Positions 49,149 through 57,783 of a stretch of 64,000 nucleotides of DNA are shown one piece after another. The notes below the pieces were generated by a model. It made no database searches and was not told the origin of the DNA. It was given only the letters and a program-made list of their open reading frames with translations. The translations under genes and the position numbers were made by a program. Every line of letters begins with the position of its first letter. Within the stretch, counting starts at the first letter, position 1. This DNA is from SSSZ01 sp036732025 (GTDB lineage: Bacteria; Pseudomonadota; Gammaproteobacteria; Burkholderiales; Rhodocyclaceae): NCBI GenBank assembly GCA_036732025.1, contig DAINDE010000003.1:62001-126000 (forward strand), read 5' to 3'.

Positions 49149-50080
49149 GCGAAGCGGACGACGATTTCGAGCAAGAGGAGGCGTTCGGGCCGGAGCCGGA
49201 AGAGGCGCCCACGCTCGGCGAGGCCGAGACCCTGGCGCCGGAGGCGGAACTGCTGGAGGACGTGACCCAGCTCTACCTCAACGAGATCGGCGCCAAACCC
49301 CTGCTGACGCCTGAATCGGAGCTGGAAACCACGCGCCGCATGCGCCAGGGCGACTTTGCCGCCAGGCAGAAGATGATCGAGCACAACCTGCGGCTGGTGG
49401 TGAATATCGCCAAGCATTACCTGCACCGGGGCATCCCGCTCCTCGACCTGATCGAGGAGGGCAACCTGGGGCTCATCCATGCCCTGGAGAAGTTCGATCC
49501 GGAACGGGGCTTCCGCTTCTCGACCTATGCCACCTGGTGGATCCGCCAGAGCATCGAGCGGGCCATCATGAACCAGTCGCGCACCATCCGCCTGCCGGTG
49601 CATGTGGTCAAGGAAATCAACGTGGTTTTGCGGGCCATCCGCCACCTGGAAGCGGCCGATGCCCGGGAAACCTCCATCGAGCGCATCGCGGCCCTCATCG
49701 ACCGCCCCATGGACGAGGTGCGGCGCATCCTCTTCCTCAACGAGCATATCGCGTCCCTCGACGCCCCCCTGGAAATCGATCCCAACCATACCGTCGCCGA
49801 CGTCATCGCCGACGAAGCCGGTGTCGATCCGGAAACCCTCCTCCAGAGCAGCGAACTGGGGGCACTGATCCGTGACTGGCTGGGGCAACTGAGCGAGCGG
49901 CAGCGCCTCGTCATCGAGCGCCGCTATGGCCTGAACGGCGCGGAAGTGGCCACGCTCGACGTCATCGCGACCGAGCTGGAGCTGACCCGGGAACGGGTTC
50001 GGCAAATCCAGATGGAAGGGCTTGACCGCCTGCGCAAGATCATCAAGCGCGGCGGCATCGCCAAGGACAGCTTGCTGTAG
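49145..50080 (+). CDS. rpoS: RNA polymerase sigma factor RpoS
   Basis: A 311-residue stationary-phase sigma-70-type factor. Acidic N-terminus, region 1.2 (TQLYLNEIGAKPLL), region 2 (LLDLIEEGNLGLIHALEKFD and FRFSTYATWWIRQSI), region 3, and region 4 helix-turn-helix (ATELELTRERVRQIQMEGL). It lies directly after nlpD, the classical order. Confidence 0.95.
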   Translation: MSEADDDFEQEEAFGPEPEEAPTLGEAETLAPEAELLEDVTQLYLNEIGAKPLLTPESELETTRRMRQGDFAARQKMIEHNLRLVVNIAKHYLHRGIPLLDLIEEGNLGLIHALEKFDPERGFRFSTYATWWIRQSIERAIMNQSRTIRLPVHVVKEINVVLRAIRHLEAADARETSIERIAALIDRPMDEVRRILFLNEHIASLDAPLEIDPNHTVADVIADEAGVDPETLLQSSELGALIRDWLGQLSERQRLVIERRYGLNGAEVATLDVIATELELTRERVRQIQMEGLDRLRKIIKRGGIAKDSLL

Positions 50081-50097
50081 CGGGTCGCCGCCGATGG

Positions 50098-50820
50098 TCA
50101 GGCCGGCGTTTCGGCCGCCTTCGGCAGCCACAGGCAGTTGCCCTTGGTTTCCTTGTCGATGCCGGCCAGCACCCGGGCGTGCTCGGCCAACTCCGCCTCG
50201 TCGGCCCGCTGCACCAGCAGGGGTTTGCGTTCCTGGCGCGGTTGCAGGCCCGCGGCGGCGTCGGGGCCGCGGGGCGCGGCGTCCGCTTCCATGATCAGGC
50301 TGTCCTGGCCGCGGGTCATGGCCAGATAGACCTCGGCCAGCAGTTCGGTGTCGAGCAGCGCTCCGTGCAGGGTGCGCTGGGAGTTGTCGATGGCGTAGCG
50401 CTCGCACAGGGCGTCCAGGCTGTTGCGCTTGCCCGGATGCAGCTCCTTGGCCATCCTCAGCGTGTCGCGGACACCGTTGCAGACGGTATCGACGGGCACG
50501 CGGCCGAGGCGGTCCAGCTCGGCGTTGAGGAAGCCGATGTCGAAGGGCGCGTTGTGGATGATGAGCTCGGCGCCGTTGATGAATTCCAGGAATTCGTCGG
50601 CGATGTCCGCGAACTTCGGCTTGTCGGCGAGGAACTCCAGGGTGATGCCGTGGACGGCGGCGGCGCCTTCGTCGATCTCCCGCTCCGGGTTCACGTACTT
50701 GTGCAGGTGGTGGCCGGTGAGGCGGCGGTTCACCATCTCGATGCAAGCCACTTCGATGATGCGGTGGCCCTGGCGGGGGTCGAGACCGGTGGTTTCCGTG
50801 TCGAGGACGATCTGTCTCAC
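50098..50820 (-). CDS. dnaQ: DNA polymerase III epsilon subunit
   Basis: A 240-residue 3'-5' proofreading exonuclease. Exo I VLDTETTGLDP, Exo II IIHNAPFDIGFLN and Exo III with SLDALCERYAID and HGALLDTELLAEVYL are all present. It overlaps the 3' end of rnhA by four bases and faces rpoS. Confidence 0.95.
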   Translation of the reverse strand: MRQIVLDTETTGLDPRQGHRIIEVACIEMVNRRLTGHHLHKYVNPEREIDEGAAAVHGITLEFLADKPKFADIADEFLEFINGAELIIHNAPFDIGFLNAELDRLGRVPVDTVCNGVRDTLRMAKELHPGKRNSLDALCERYAIDNSQRTLHGALLDTELLAEVYLAMTRGQDSLIMEADAAPRGPDAAAGLQPRQERKPLLVQRADEAELAEHARVLAGIDKETKGNCLWLPKAAETPA

Positions 50821-51269
50821 TGCTTTTCCTTCATTTCGTCAATGCCGCGGTTGGCCAGGGCATCGGCCCGTTCGTTCTCCGGGTGGCCGGCGTGGCCCTT
50901 GACCCAGATCCATTCAAGCCGGTGGCCGCTGGCCAGGCGATCCAGTTCCTGCCACAGCTCCACGTTCTTCACCGGCTTCTTGTCGGCAGTCTTCCAGCCG
51001 TTCCGCTTCCAGCCGTGGATCCAGCTCTTGATGCCGTCGATCACGTACTTGGAATCAGTATGCACCTTGGCGGCTACCGGCCGCTTGAGGGCGCCGATGG
51101 CCTGGATGACAGCGGTCAGCTCCATGCGGTTGTTGGTGGTCTCCCGCTCACCGCCCCACAGTTCCTTCTCGGTAGCCCCGAGGCGCAGGATGGCGCCCCA
51201 GCCGCCGGGGCCGGGATTGCCGCGGCAGGCACCGTCGGTGAAGATTTCGACCCACTGCTCAGTTGCCAT
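50817..51269 (-). CDS. rnhA: Ribonuclease HI
   Basis: A 150-residue RNase HI with the DEDD residues in IFTDGACRGNPGPGG, NRMELTAVIQA, TDSKYVIDGI and the final Asp in NERADALANRG. It removes RNA from hybrids. The start overlaps the preceding methyltransferase by 11 bases. Confidence 0.96.
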   Translation of the reverse strand: MATEQWVEIFTDGACRGNPGPGGWGAILRLGATEKELWGGERETTNNRMELTAVIQAIGALKRPVAAKVHTDSKYVIDGIKSWIHGWKRNGWKTADKKPVKNVELWQELDRLASGHRLEWIWVKGHAGHPENERADALANRGIDEMKEKQ

Positions 51270-52023
51270 GTCTTTCCTTCTGGGCCACGGGCCGCAGGGC
51301 CTTGCCCCGCACCGGCGCCTTGCGCCAGGCCGGGGCGATCAGCCGCATGCCATGGACGCGCTTGACGGCGCGCAGCAGGTAGACGCCGCCGCCGAATCCC
51401 CACCAGCGGTCCCCGGCCAATTCCATGAAACGCCAGCGGCGCAGCCATTTCTCCTGGCGGCAGGGCGGCGCATAGCAGCCGAAGGCACCCCGGTCCACTT
51501 CGAAGCCCAGGAGCTTTAGCCAATCCTTCAGGCGCTGCACCGACAGGTAGCTGCCGTTCCAGGGGAAGGCGTCGCCGCATTGCCCGAAGCGGCGGCGCAA
51601 TCCCCAAAGCGAGCGGGGGTTGAAGCCGAGGATCACCACCTGGCCTTCCGGGATAAGGATGCGTTCGACTTCGCGCAGAATCTGGTGCGGGTCGGCGTGG
51701 AATTCCAGGGCATGGGGCAGAACCACGAGATCGGTGCTGTGGGAGGCGAAGGGCAGGGCGGTGAGGTCGCAGAGGACATCCACGGCGCCTGCCTCCCCCG
51801 CCTTCTGGCGGAGGGGAATGCGGTTGGCGCGCAGGAAATCGCATTCCGGCAGGCCCAGTTGCAGGGCGTTGAAGCCGAAGACATCGGCGACCGTGGCGTC
51901 GACCCGGCCAAGCTCCCAATGGGTGACGTAACGGCCCTGGGGCGTGGCGAGCCATTCCGCCAGTCCGGGAACGAGCGTCGGGCGTACCGCGCCAGATTCC
52001 TGCAAGTTTTGGGTGTCGGTCAT
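51259..52023 (-). CDS. Class I SAM-dependent methyltransferase
   Basis: A 254-residue methyltransferase-fold protein. Recognisable are VDVLCDLTALPFASHSTDLV and VVLPHALEFHADPHQILREV, the Methyltransf_11-type post-I and motif II areas, but a canonical GxGxG loop is weak. Genes of this type are common beside rnhA in betaproteobacteria. Substrate unknown. Confidence 0.8.
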   Translation of the reverse strand: MTDTQNLQESGAVRPTLVPGLAEWLATPQGRYVTHWELGRVDATVADVFGFNALQLGLPECDFLRANRIPLRQKAGEAGAVDVLCDLTALPFASHSTDLVVLPHALEFHADPHQILREVERILIPEGQVVILGFNPRSLWGLRRRFGQCGDAFPWNGSYLSVQRLKDWLKLLGFEVDRGAFGCYAPPCRQEKWLRRWRFMELAGDRWWGFGGGVYLLRAVKRVHGMRLIAPAWRKAPVRGKALRPVAQKERHGN

Positions 52024-52149
52024 TACCGCGCCGATGGAAGTTGCCGGGCCGGCCCGTAGTGCCGGCCCGAGTTGGATTCAGGAGCGGGGAAGTTTACAAC
52101 GCTTTCGCCGCCCCGCATCCGCAGCCCGGTGTTTGCACGCCCGGCGCCC

Positions 52150-52155
52150 TATAAT
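52150..52155 (+). promoter_or_regulatory. gloB -10 box candidate
   Basis: A perfect TATAAT sits 27 bases before the gloB ATG in an intergenic stretch; the -35 is weak. The same stretch has a GC-rich inverted repeat GGGCCGGC/GCCGGCCC near 52047-52070 that may fold in the leader of the opposite gene. Confidence 0.5.
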
Positions 52156-52181
52156 GAAATCAATAACCGGAACGTGGCGCC

Positions 52182-52934
52182 ATGGAAATTTCCTTCATTC
52201 CTGCCTTCAAGGACAACTATATCTGGCTGTTGACCGAAGGCGAGCGGGCGGCCGTGGTCGATCCCGGCGACGCCGGGCCGGTACGGGAGCGTCTGCGGGC
52301 CCGGGGTCTGCGCCTGGAGACCATCCTGGTGACCCATCACCATGCCGATCACCAGGGGGGCGTGGCCGCGCTGGCGGAGGAATGGCAGGCGGCAGTCCTC
52401 GGGCCGGCCGACGAGGCCATCGATGGCCGGACCCGGGCCCTGGCCGGCGGCGAGACCATCGACGTCCTCGGCCAGAGGTTTTCAGTTCTCGCCGTGCCGG
52501 GGCATACCGCCGGCCACATCGCCTACCTCATGCCGGGGGCGGTGTTTTGCGGGGATACCCTGTTCGGCGCCGGCTGCGGACGCCTTTTCGAAGGCACCCC
52601 CGCACAGATGGCCGACTCCCTGGGCAAGCTGGCCGCCCTCCCCGAGGAGACGCGAATCCATTGTGCCCACGAATACACCGCCGCCAACCTGCGCTTCGCC
52701 GCAGCGGTGGAGCCCGACAACCCGGCGATCGCCGCCCGGCAGGGCCGGGTCGAGCGGCTGCGGGCCGCCGGGCAAGCGTCGGTGCCGTCGCTGTTGGCCG
52801 AGGAAAAGGCGACCAACCCCTTCCTGCGCTGCCGCGAACCGGCGGTCGTTGCCGCTGCCCGGCGTCATGGCGCGGCCAGTGATGGTCCCGTCGCCGTGTT
52901 CGCCGCCCTGCGGGCCTGGAAGGATGTATTTTAG
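52182..52934 (+). CDS. gloB: Hydroxyacylglutathione hydrolase (glyoxalase II)
   Basis: A 250-residue metallo-beta-lactamase fold enzyme with THHHADHQGG binding the metal pair, VPGHTAGHIAYL and FCGDTLFGAGCGRLFEG, and HEYTAANLRFA near residue 165. It cleaves S-D-lactoylglutathione. Its stop overlaps the stop of the convergent response regulator gene. Confidence 0.95.
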   Translation: MEISFIPAFKDNYIWLLTEGERAAVVDPGDAGPVRERLRARGLRLETILVTHHHADHQGGVAALAEEWQAAVLGPADEAIDGRTRALAGGETIDVLGQRFSVLAVPGHTAGHIAYLMPGAVFCGDTLFGAGCGRLFEGTPAQMADSLGKLAALPEETRIHCAHEYTAANLRFAAAVEPDNPAIAARQGRVERLRAAGQASVPSLLAEEKATNPFLRCREPAVVAAARRHGAASDGPVAVFAALRAWKDVF

Positions 52935-53329
52935 GCGGCCGGGGTCCGGCCGGCCCGGCCCGCTACCACGCGGGCCAGAGTGTCGAGGACCCGGGCGGCG
53001 TTGAAGGGTTTGACGATGAAGCCGGAAGCGCCGTTATCCATGGCTTCCTTGACGTTGTCGGGGCTGGCGTTGGCGGTGATCATGACCACGTCGATGTCCG
53101 CCTGGGCGGCCTTGATGGACCGCAGCGCCGCCAGGCCGTCCATTTCCGGCATCATGACGTCCAGGCAGACGATGTCGGGCTTGAGACGTTCGCACATGTC
53201 AACGGCGGCGGACCCGTTGCGGGCCTCGCCCACGACGTCGAATTCCTCGGCCCTGAGAATGCCGCGCAAGAGGGTGCGCATCATGTCGTTGTCGTCGACG
53301 ATCAGGATTCTGCTTCGCTTGGCGTACAT
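52931..53329 (-). CDS. Single-domain CheY-like response regulator
   Basis: A 132-residue receiver domain: ILIVDDNDMMRTLL (acidic pair), phosphoacceptor Asp in DIVCLDVMMPEMDGLAAL, Thr in VVMITANAS and Lys in GFIVKPFNA. No output domain. ATG 53329 was used rather than a TTG eight codons upstream. Partner kinase not identified. Confidence 0.9.
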   Translation of the reverse strand: MYAKRSRILIVDDNDMMRTLLRGILRAEEFDVVGEARNGSAAVDMCERLKPDIVCLDVMMPEMDGLAALRSIKAAQADIDVVMITANASPDNVKEAMDNGASGFIVKPFNAARVLDTLARVVAGRAGRTPAA

Positions 53330-53357
53330 GATGGCGGGAGGGATTGGCGGCAACCCG

Positions 53358-53789
53358 TCAATAGCACAGGCTGCGCAGGAAATATAGCGACAGCAGGCCG
53401 AGGGTCAGGGCGAAGCCGCCCCAGCCGAGGGCGCCTTTCAGCGCCTGGCGCGTTTCGTAATGGGCGTTGCGCTCGCGCAGGGCAAGATACTGGGTGATTT
53501 CGCCGAAAGTGGCCACGGTGGCGAGGGCGAAGAAGAAGGCGCCGCAGAAGAGGAAGAAGATCCCGGCTTCGCTCGGCTCCCGGCAGCGGGCGCCGCTGTA
53601 GCCCAGGAAGTGCAGGAGGGAGTCGGTGCGCAGGGCGAAATCCACCCCCAGGTAGATGACGAAGCCGAAGAGCGCCAGCAGGGCCAGAACGGCCCAGGTC
53701 TGCGGCCGGGTGAGGAGGACGCCGAGGCGGTGCAGGCTGTCGCCGATGGCGGCGGCCAGACGCCGCGGGAAGCTGGTCAGGGACGACAT
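53358..53789 (-). CDS. Hypothetical membrane protein, 143 aa
   Basis: Three hydrophobic helices: WAVLALLALFGFVIYLGV, AGIFFLFCGAFFFALATVAT and WGGFALTLGLLSLYFL. A periplasmic or cytoplasmic loop with a single Cys joins the first two. It lies upstream of the CheY-like gene on the same strand. No family recognised. Confidence 0.7.
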   Translation of the reverse strand: MSSLTSFPRRLAAAIGDSLHRLGVLLTRPQTWAVLALLALFGFVIYLGVDFALRTDSLLHFLGYSGARCREPSEAGIFFLFCGAFFFALATVATFGEITQYLALRERNAHYETRQALKGALGWGGFALTLGLLSLYFLRSLCY

Positions 53790-53874
53790 GGTTTTCCGGA
53801 AAGCTGGTGGTTGCCGCGATGGCTACATTATCGGCCAGTTGGCGTGCAAATGAAGGGTAGGCGGGGCAGGCGGC

Positions 53875-54747
53875 TCAATAGTCTCCCTGCCCCAGCGAGG
53901 CCTCGATGCGGTCCCGCAGGTCATCCAGCTCGCGGTCGCCGATGCTGAGGCAATCGAGGGCCTTGGGCAGGAGCGCGTCGGAAACCTCAATGGCGGTGTC
54001 GGCCTGGACCTCGTCGATGAGATGCTCGGCCACCATGGTCACGGCGATGAGGGCCTGGCACTCGCCGGGGAGGGTGGTTGGGGGCAGGTCGAAAGCGTCG
54101 GGCTCGTGATGAAAGCGCACCGCCTGGGCGAGGACCGGGGGCAGGCCCCAGTTCCTCACCAGCAGCATGCCGATGACCGGGTGGGAGCAGGGGAAGTAGG
54201 CCCGTTCCGCCTGCACCAGGGATGCGCCCGTTTCCCGCGCCTGCCGGAGCAGCGAGGCGTATTCCGGATAGCGCTTGAGCATGAGGGGAATGCCGGCGTC
54301 GTGGAAAAGGGCGTAGGTATAGGCCACGTCTGGAGAGATGCCGACGTTGCGGCGGGCGATGAGGGCGGAGGCCGTGGCGGTGAGCAGCACACGGTTCCAG
54401 AAGAGTTCCATCTCCTCGCCGGGGGCGTCGTCAATGCTTGAGCGCAACGCCACCGAGATGATGGCGCAGACCAGGGTCCGGGTGCCCAGGCGCTCGATGG
54501 CCTTGGGTACGCTGCTGATACCGCTGTTGCCGTACAGGGCCGAGTTGGCCAGCTTGAGGGCGGCGGCCGAGAGGGCCGGGTCGGCGGTGATGATGCGGCC
54601 CAGATTGCGCAGGTCCGGCGCCTCCTTCTGTACCTCGGCCAGGGCTTCCTGGGCGACGGCGGGGCAGGCCGGGATGGCGATGGTGGCGAGGACCTTTTCG
54701 ATGTCGGCCGGGCTCAACACCGGGTCGGCGAGTACTTTGCGGTGCAT
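53875..54747 (-). CDS. HDOD domain signalling protein
   Basis: A 290-residue protein made almost entirely of an HDOD domain: IPACPAVAQEAL, LGRIITADPALSAAALKLANS, GTRTLVCAIISVAL, YALFHDAGIPLML and VRFHHEPDAF. ATG 54747 has AGGGA upstream; ATG 54777 is an alternative. HDOD proteins act as non-enzymatic signalling modules. A second HDOD domain occurs in the kinase fusion at 57776. Confidence 0.85.
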   Translation of the reverse strand: MHRKVLADPVLSPADIEKVLATIAIPACPAVAQEALAEVQKEAPDLRNLGRIITADPALSAAALKLANSALYGNSGISSVPKAIERLGTRTLVCAIISVALRSSIDDAPGEEMELFWNRVLLTATASALIARRNVGISPDVAYTYALFHDAGIPLMLKRYPEYASLLRQARETGASLVQAERAYFPCSHPVIGMLLVRNWGLPPVLAQAVRFHHEPDAFDLPPTTLPGECQALIAVTMVAEHLIDEVQADTAIEVSDALLPKALDCLSIGDRELDDLRDRIEASLGQGDY

Positions 54748-54794
54748 GTGGATTTCCCTGTTTGTTCTTGTAGGCATTTTCTTACCGGTGGATT

Positions 54795-56000
54795 CTATCC
54801 TTTCACGCAGGCCATCTGCTTCAAGGTATGGACAACTTCCACCAGATCGCTCTGGTTGGCCATCACCGTGTCGATGTCCTTGTAGGCACCGGGGATTTCG
54901 TCCACCACGCCCTTGTCCTTGCGGCACACCACGCCTTCCGTCTGGCGGGCCAGATCGGTGGCGGTGAAGCGCTTTTGCGCCGCCGTCCGGCTCATGCGGC
55001 GGCCGGCGCCGTGGGCGCAGGACTGGAAGCTCTCCGGGTTGCCCTTGCCGCGCACGATGTAGGAGCGGGCCCCCATGCTGCCGGGGATGATGCCCGGTTC
55101 GCCGGCGCCGGCGTGGATCGCCCCCTTGCGCGTGACCCACACGCTGGCGCCGAAGTGCCGTTCCCGGGCCACGTAGTTGTGGTGGCAATTGACCACTTCC
55201 GAGGTGACGGAAAAGGGCGGCAGGTGGCGGCTCAGGGCGGAAAGGACGAGATCGAGCATGCACTGGCGGTTCTGCCGCGCGTAGTCCTGGGCCCAGTGGA
55301 CCGCCTCCACGTAATCGTCGAAATGGCGGGTGCCCTCGGCGAGGTAGGCGAGGTCGCGGTCCGGCAGTTGCGCCTGGAGGCGCTCCATGTCCCGCCGGGC
55401 CAGTTCGATGAAGTAAGTGCCGATGGCGTTGCCCATGCCGCGGCTGCCGGAGTGGAGCATCACCCACAGGCGGCTGGCCTCGTCGAGGCAGAGTTCGATG
55501 AAGTGGTTGCCGCCGCCCAGGGTGCCGAGCTGGCGCACCCAGTCGGAATTGCGGCCGATCCTTTTCTCCACCCCGGGGTGCTTTCCCAGGATGCGCCGCA
55601 GGGGTGCGGCGAAGGGGCGAGCGGCGTCGCGCAGGGCTCGGTTTTCCTCGTGCTGGTCGAAGCCCACCGGGACGTCGCGGACGATCTGGTCATAGATGCG
55701 GCGCAGGCGCCGCTCGTCGAGGGCGTCGGCCGCCAGCGACAGGCGGGCCGCCACCATGCCGCAGCCGATGTCGACGCCGACGGCGGCGGGGATGATCGCT
55801 TCCCGGGTGGCAATGACGCTGCCGACCGTGGCGCCGATGCCCTGATGCACGTCGGGCATGGCCGCCACGTGGTGGAAGACGATGGGCAGGCGGGCGATGT
55901 TCCGCAACTGGGCGAGGGCGCCTTCCTCCACCTCGTCGGTATAGATCGCGACGGGGACGGGGCCATCGGTGAGGGTGCGGCGTACAGGCATGTCCGCCAT
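54795..56000 (-). CDS. rtcB: RNA-splicing ligase RtcB
   Basis: A 401-residue RNA ligase with metal ligands in VGVDIGCGMVAARL, TLGGGNHFIEL and HSGSRGMGNAIG. The guanylylated His is in CAHGAGRRMSRTAA, and VVNCHHNYVARERH lies near the middle. It joins 2',3'-cyclic phosphate and 5'-OH RNA ends. No rtcA or rtcR is adjacent. Confidence 0.93.
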   Translation of the reverse strand: MADMPVRRTLTDGPVPVAIYTDEVEEGALAQLRNIARLPIVFHHVAAMPDVHQGIGATVGSVIATREAIIPAAVGVDIGCGMVAARLSLAADALDERRLRRIYDQIVRDVPVGFDQHEENRALRDAARPFAAPLRRILGKHPGVEKRIGRNSDWVRQLGTLGGGNHFIELCLDEASRLWVMLHSGSRGMGNAIGTYFIELARRDMERLQAQLPDRDLAYLAEGTRHFDDYVEAVHWAQDYARQNRQCMLDLVLSALSRHLPPFSVTSEVVNCHHNYVARERHFGASVWVTRKGAIHAGAGEPGIIPGSMGARSYIVRGKGNPESFQSCAHGAGRRMSRTAAQKRFTATDLARQTEGVVCRKDKGVVDEIPGAYKDIDTVMANQSDLVEVVHTLKQMACVKG

Positions 56001-56033
56001 TTTCTGTCAGAATCCGGGAAAAAGGAGTTTTCG

Positions 56034-57365
56034 ATGACGGAATGGATGGGATTGGGGCTGGTGGCCGCAGTGATTGCGGTCATCGTCCTGCAGGTGCTGC
56101 TCCTGTTGCGGGGCGGCAAGGATTATAGCGCCGCGGCGCTGCAAGCGCTGCAGGACGCCCAGGCGAAGGGCCTGGAAAGGCTGGAGCGGGAATTGCGGGA
56201 AGAGCTGGCGCGGGGGCGCCGGGAGGACGCGGAGGAGGCCTTCCGCGACCGGGAAGAGCGGGCCCAGTCGGCCAACCTTCTCAGCCAGGCGGTGACCACC
56301 CAGGTGACCCAGCTCGGCAGCCTGCAGGCGGAACGGCTGGAAGCCTTCGCCCGGGAGCTGACCCGTTTCTCCATCGGCCTCGACGAGCGTTTCGAGCGCC
56401 TCAAGGTCGCGGTGGAAGGGCGCCTGGCGGCCATCCAGACGGACAACGCCGCCAAGCTCGAGGAAATGCGCAAGACGGTGGACGAGAAACTGCACGCCAC
56501 CCTTGAGCAGCGCCTGGGGGAATCCTTCAAGCTGGTCAGCGATCGCCTGGAGCAGGTCCATCGCGGCCTCGGCGAGATGCACACCCTGGCCGCCGGCGTC
56601 GGCGACCTCAAGCGCGTCCTGACCAACGTCAAGACCCGCGGCACCTGGGGCGAAGTGCAACTGGCGGCCCTGCTGGAACAACTGCTCACCGCCGACCAGT
56701 TCGCCGCCAATGTGGCCACCCGGCCCGGCAGCGGCGAGCGCGTCGATTTCGCCATCCGCCTGCCGGGCAAGGACGATGGCGCCGTGGTCTGGCTGCCGGT
56801 GGACGCCAAGTTTCCCATCGAGGACTACCAGCGCCTGCTGGAGGCCCAGGAGCGGGCCGATCCGGCCGGCGTCGAAGAGGCCGCCAAGGCCATCGAGGTA
56901 CGCCTGAAGGGCGAGGCCAGGAGCATCCGCGACAAGTACGTGGCGCCGCCCCACACCACCGATTTCGCCATCCTCTACCTGCCGGTGGAAGGCCTTTACG
57001 CCGAGGCCCTGCGCCGCCCCGGCCTGGCCGAGGCCCTGCAGCGGGAATGGCGGGTCAGCCTGGCCGGGCCGACCACCCTGGCGGCCATGCTCAACAGCCT
57101 GCAGATGGGTTTCCGTACCCTGGCCATCGAACAGCGCTCGGCGGAGGTATGGGCGGTGCTGGGGGCGGTGAAGAGCGAATTCGGCAAGTTCGGCGAGGCC
57201 CTGGCCCACACCAAGAAGAAGCTGGAAGAGGCGAGCAGCAGCATCGGCAAGGCGGAAACCCGGACCCGGGTCCTCACCCGCAAGCTGAAGGAGGTGGAGG
57301 CGCTGCCGGCGGCGGACGGCGAGCGGCTGATCGGGGCGGTGGATTTCGATGCCGACGAGGAGTGA
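56034..57365 (+). CDS. rmuC: RmuC family protein
   Basis: A 443-residue protein with an N-terminal membrane helix (LGLVAAVIAVIVLQVLLLL). A long coiled coil (residues about 35-210) follows, then the RmuC domain (VKTRGTWGEVQLAALLEQLL, VWLPVDAKFPIEDYQRLLEA, DFAILYLPVEGLYAEAL). RmuC proteins limit DNA inversion and have a nuclease-like fold. Divergent from rtcB. Confidence 0.93.
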   Translation: MTEWMGLGLVAAVIAVIVLQVLLLLRGGKDYSAAALQALQDAQAKGLERLERELREELARGRREDAEEAFRDREERAQSANLLSQAVTTQVTQLGSLQAERLEAFARELTRFSIGLDERFERLKVAVEGRLAAIQTDNAAKLEEMRKTVDEKLHATLEQRLGESFKLVSDRLEQVHRGLGEMHTLAAGVGDLKRVLTNVKTRGTWGEVQLAALLEQLLTADQFAANVATRPGSGERVDFAIRLPGKDDGAVVWLPVDAKFPIEDYQRLLEAQERADPAGVEEAAKAIEVRLKGEARSIRDKYVAPPHTTDFAILYLPVEGLYAEALRRPGLAEALQREWRVSLAGPTTLAAMLNSLQMGFRTLAIEQRSAEVWAVLGAVKSEFGKFGEALAHTKKKLEEASSSIGKAETRTRVLTRKLKEVEALPAADGERLIGAVDFDADEE

Positions 57366-57783
57366 GCTGGCAGCGGCCTTCGGCGCCACCACCTACCGCG
57401 TCTTCCTGCCCGGGGGTGCCCTGGATCTGCGGCTCGGGCAGGCCTCGGCTGAATTTTCCGCCTGGCTGGCCGATAACGGGATTGAGCGCTGGGCCATCCT
57501 CACGGCCTGGAATCCCGGGGGCGAGCGCCGCTCCCCGGCCGACAACGCGGCGCGCCAGTCGGCCCTGGAGGTGGCGCTGCTGGAAAAGGGCCGCGAGCCC
57601 TACGCCGGCGAGAATGTGGCCGATGCAGGGGATTGGCCGGTGGAGGAAACCTGCTTCGTTCCCGGCATTGCCGGCGGCGAGGCCTTGGCCCTGGCCGCCG
57701 CCTTCGGGCAGGCGGCCATCGTGGCCGGAGACGGCAGCGGACTGCCGCGATTGATGTGGACGGATGGCGGAGACAATGACTAG
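57349..57783 (+). CDS. DUF3293 domain protein
   Basis: A 144-residue protein of the DUF3293 family, with TTYRVFLPG, WAILTAWNPGGERRS and GREPYAGENVADAGDWPVEE. Its ATG lies 17 bases inside the end of rmuC and its stop overlaps the kinase start, so the three genes form a coupled unit. Function unknown. Confidence 0.85.
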   Translation: MPTRSELAAAFGATTYRVFLPGGALDLRLGQASAEFSAWLADNGIERWAILTAWNPGGERRSPADNAARQSALEVALLEKGREPYAGENVADAGDWPVEETCFVPGIAGGEALALAAAFGQAAIVAGDGSGLPRLMWTDGGDND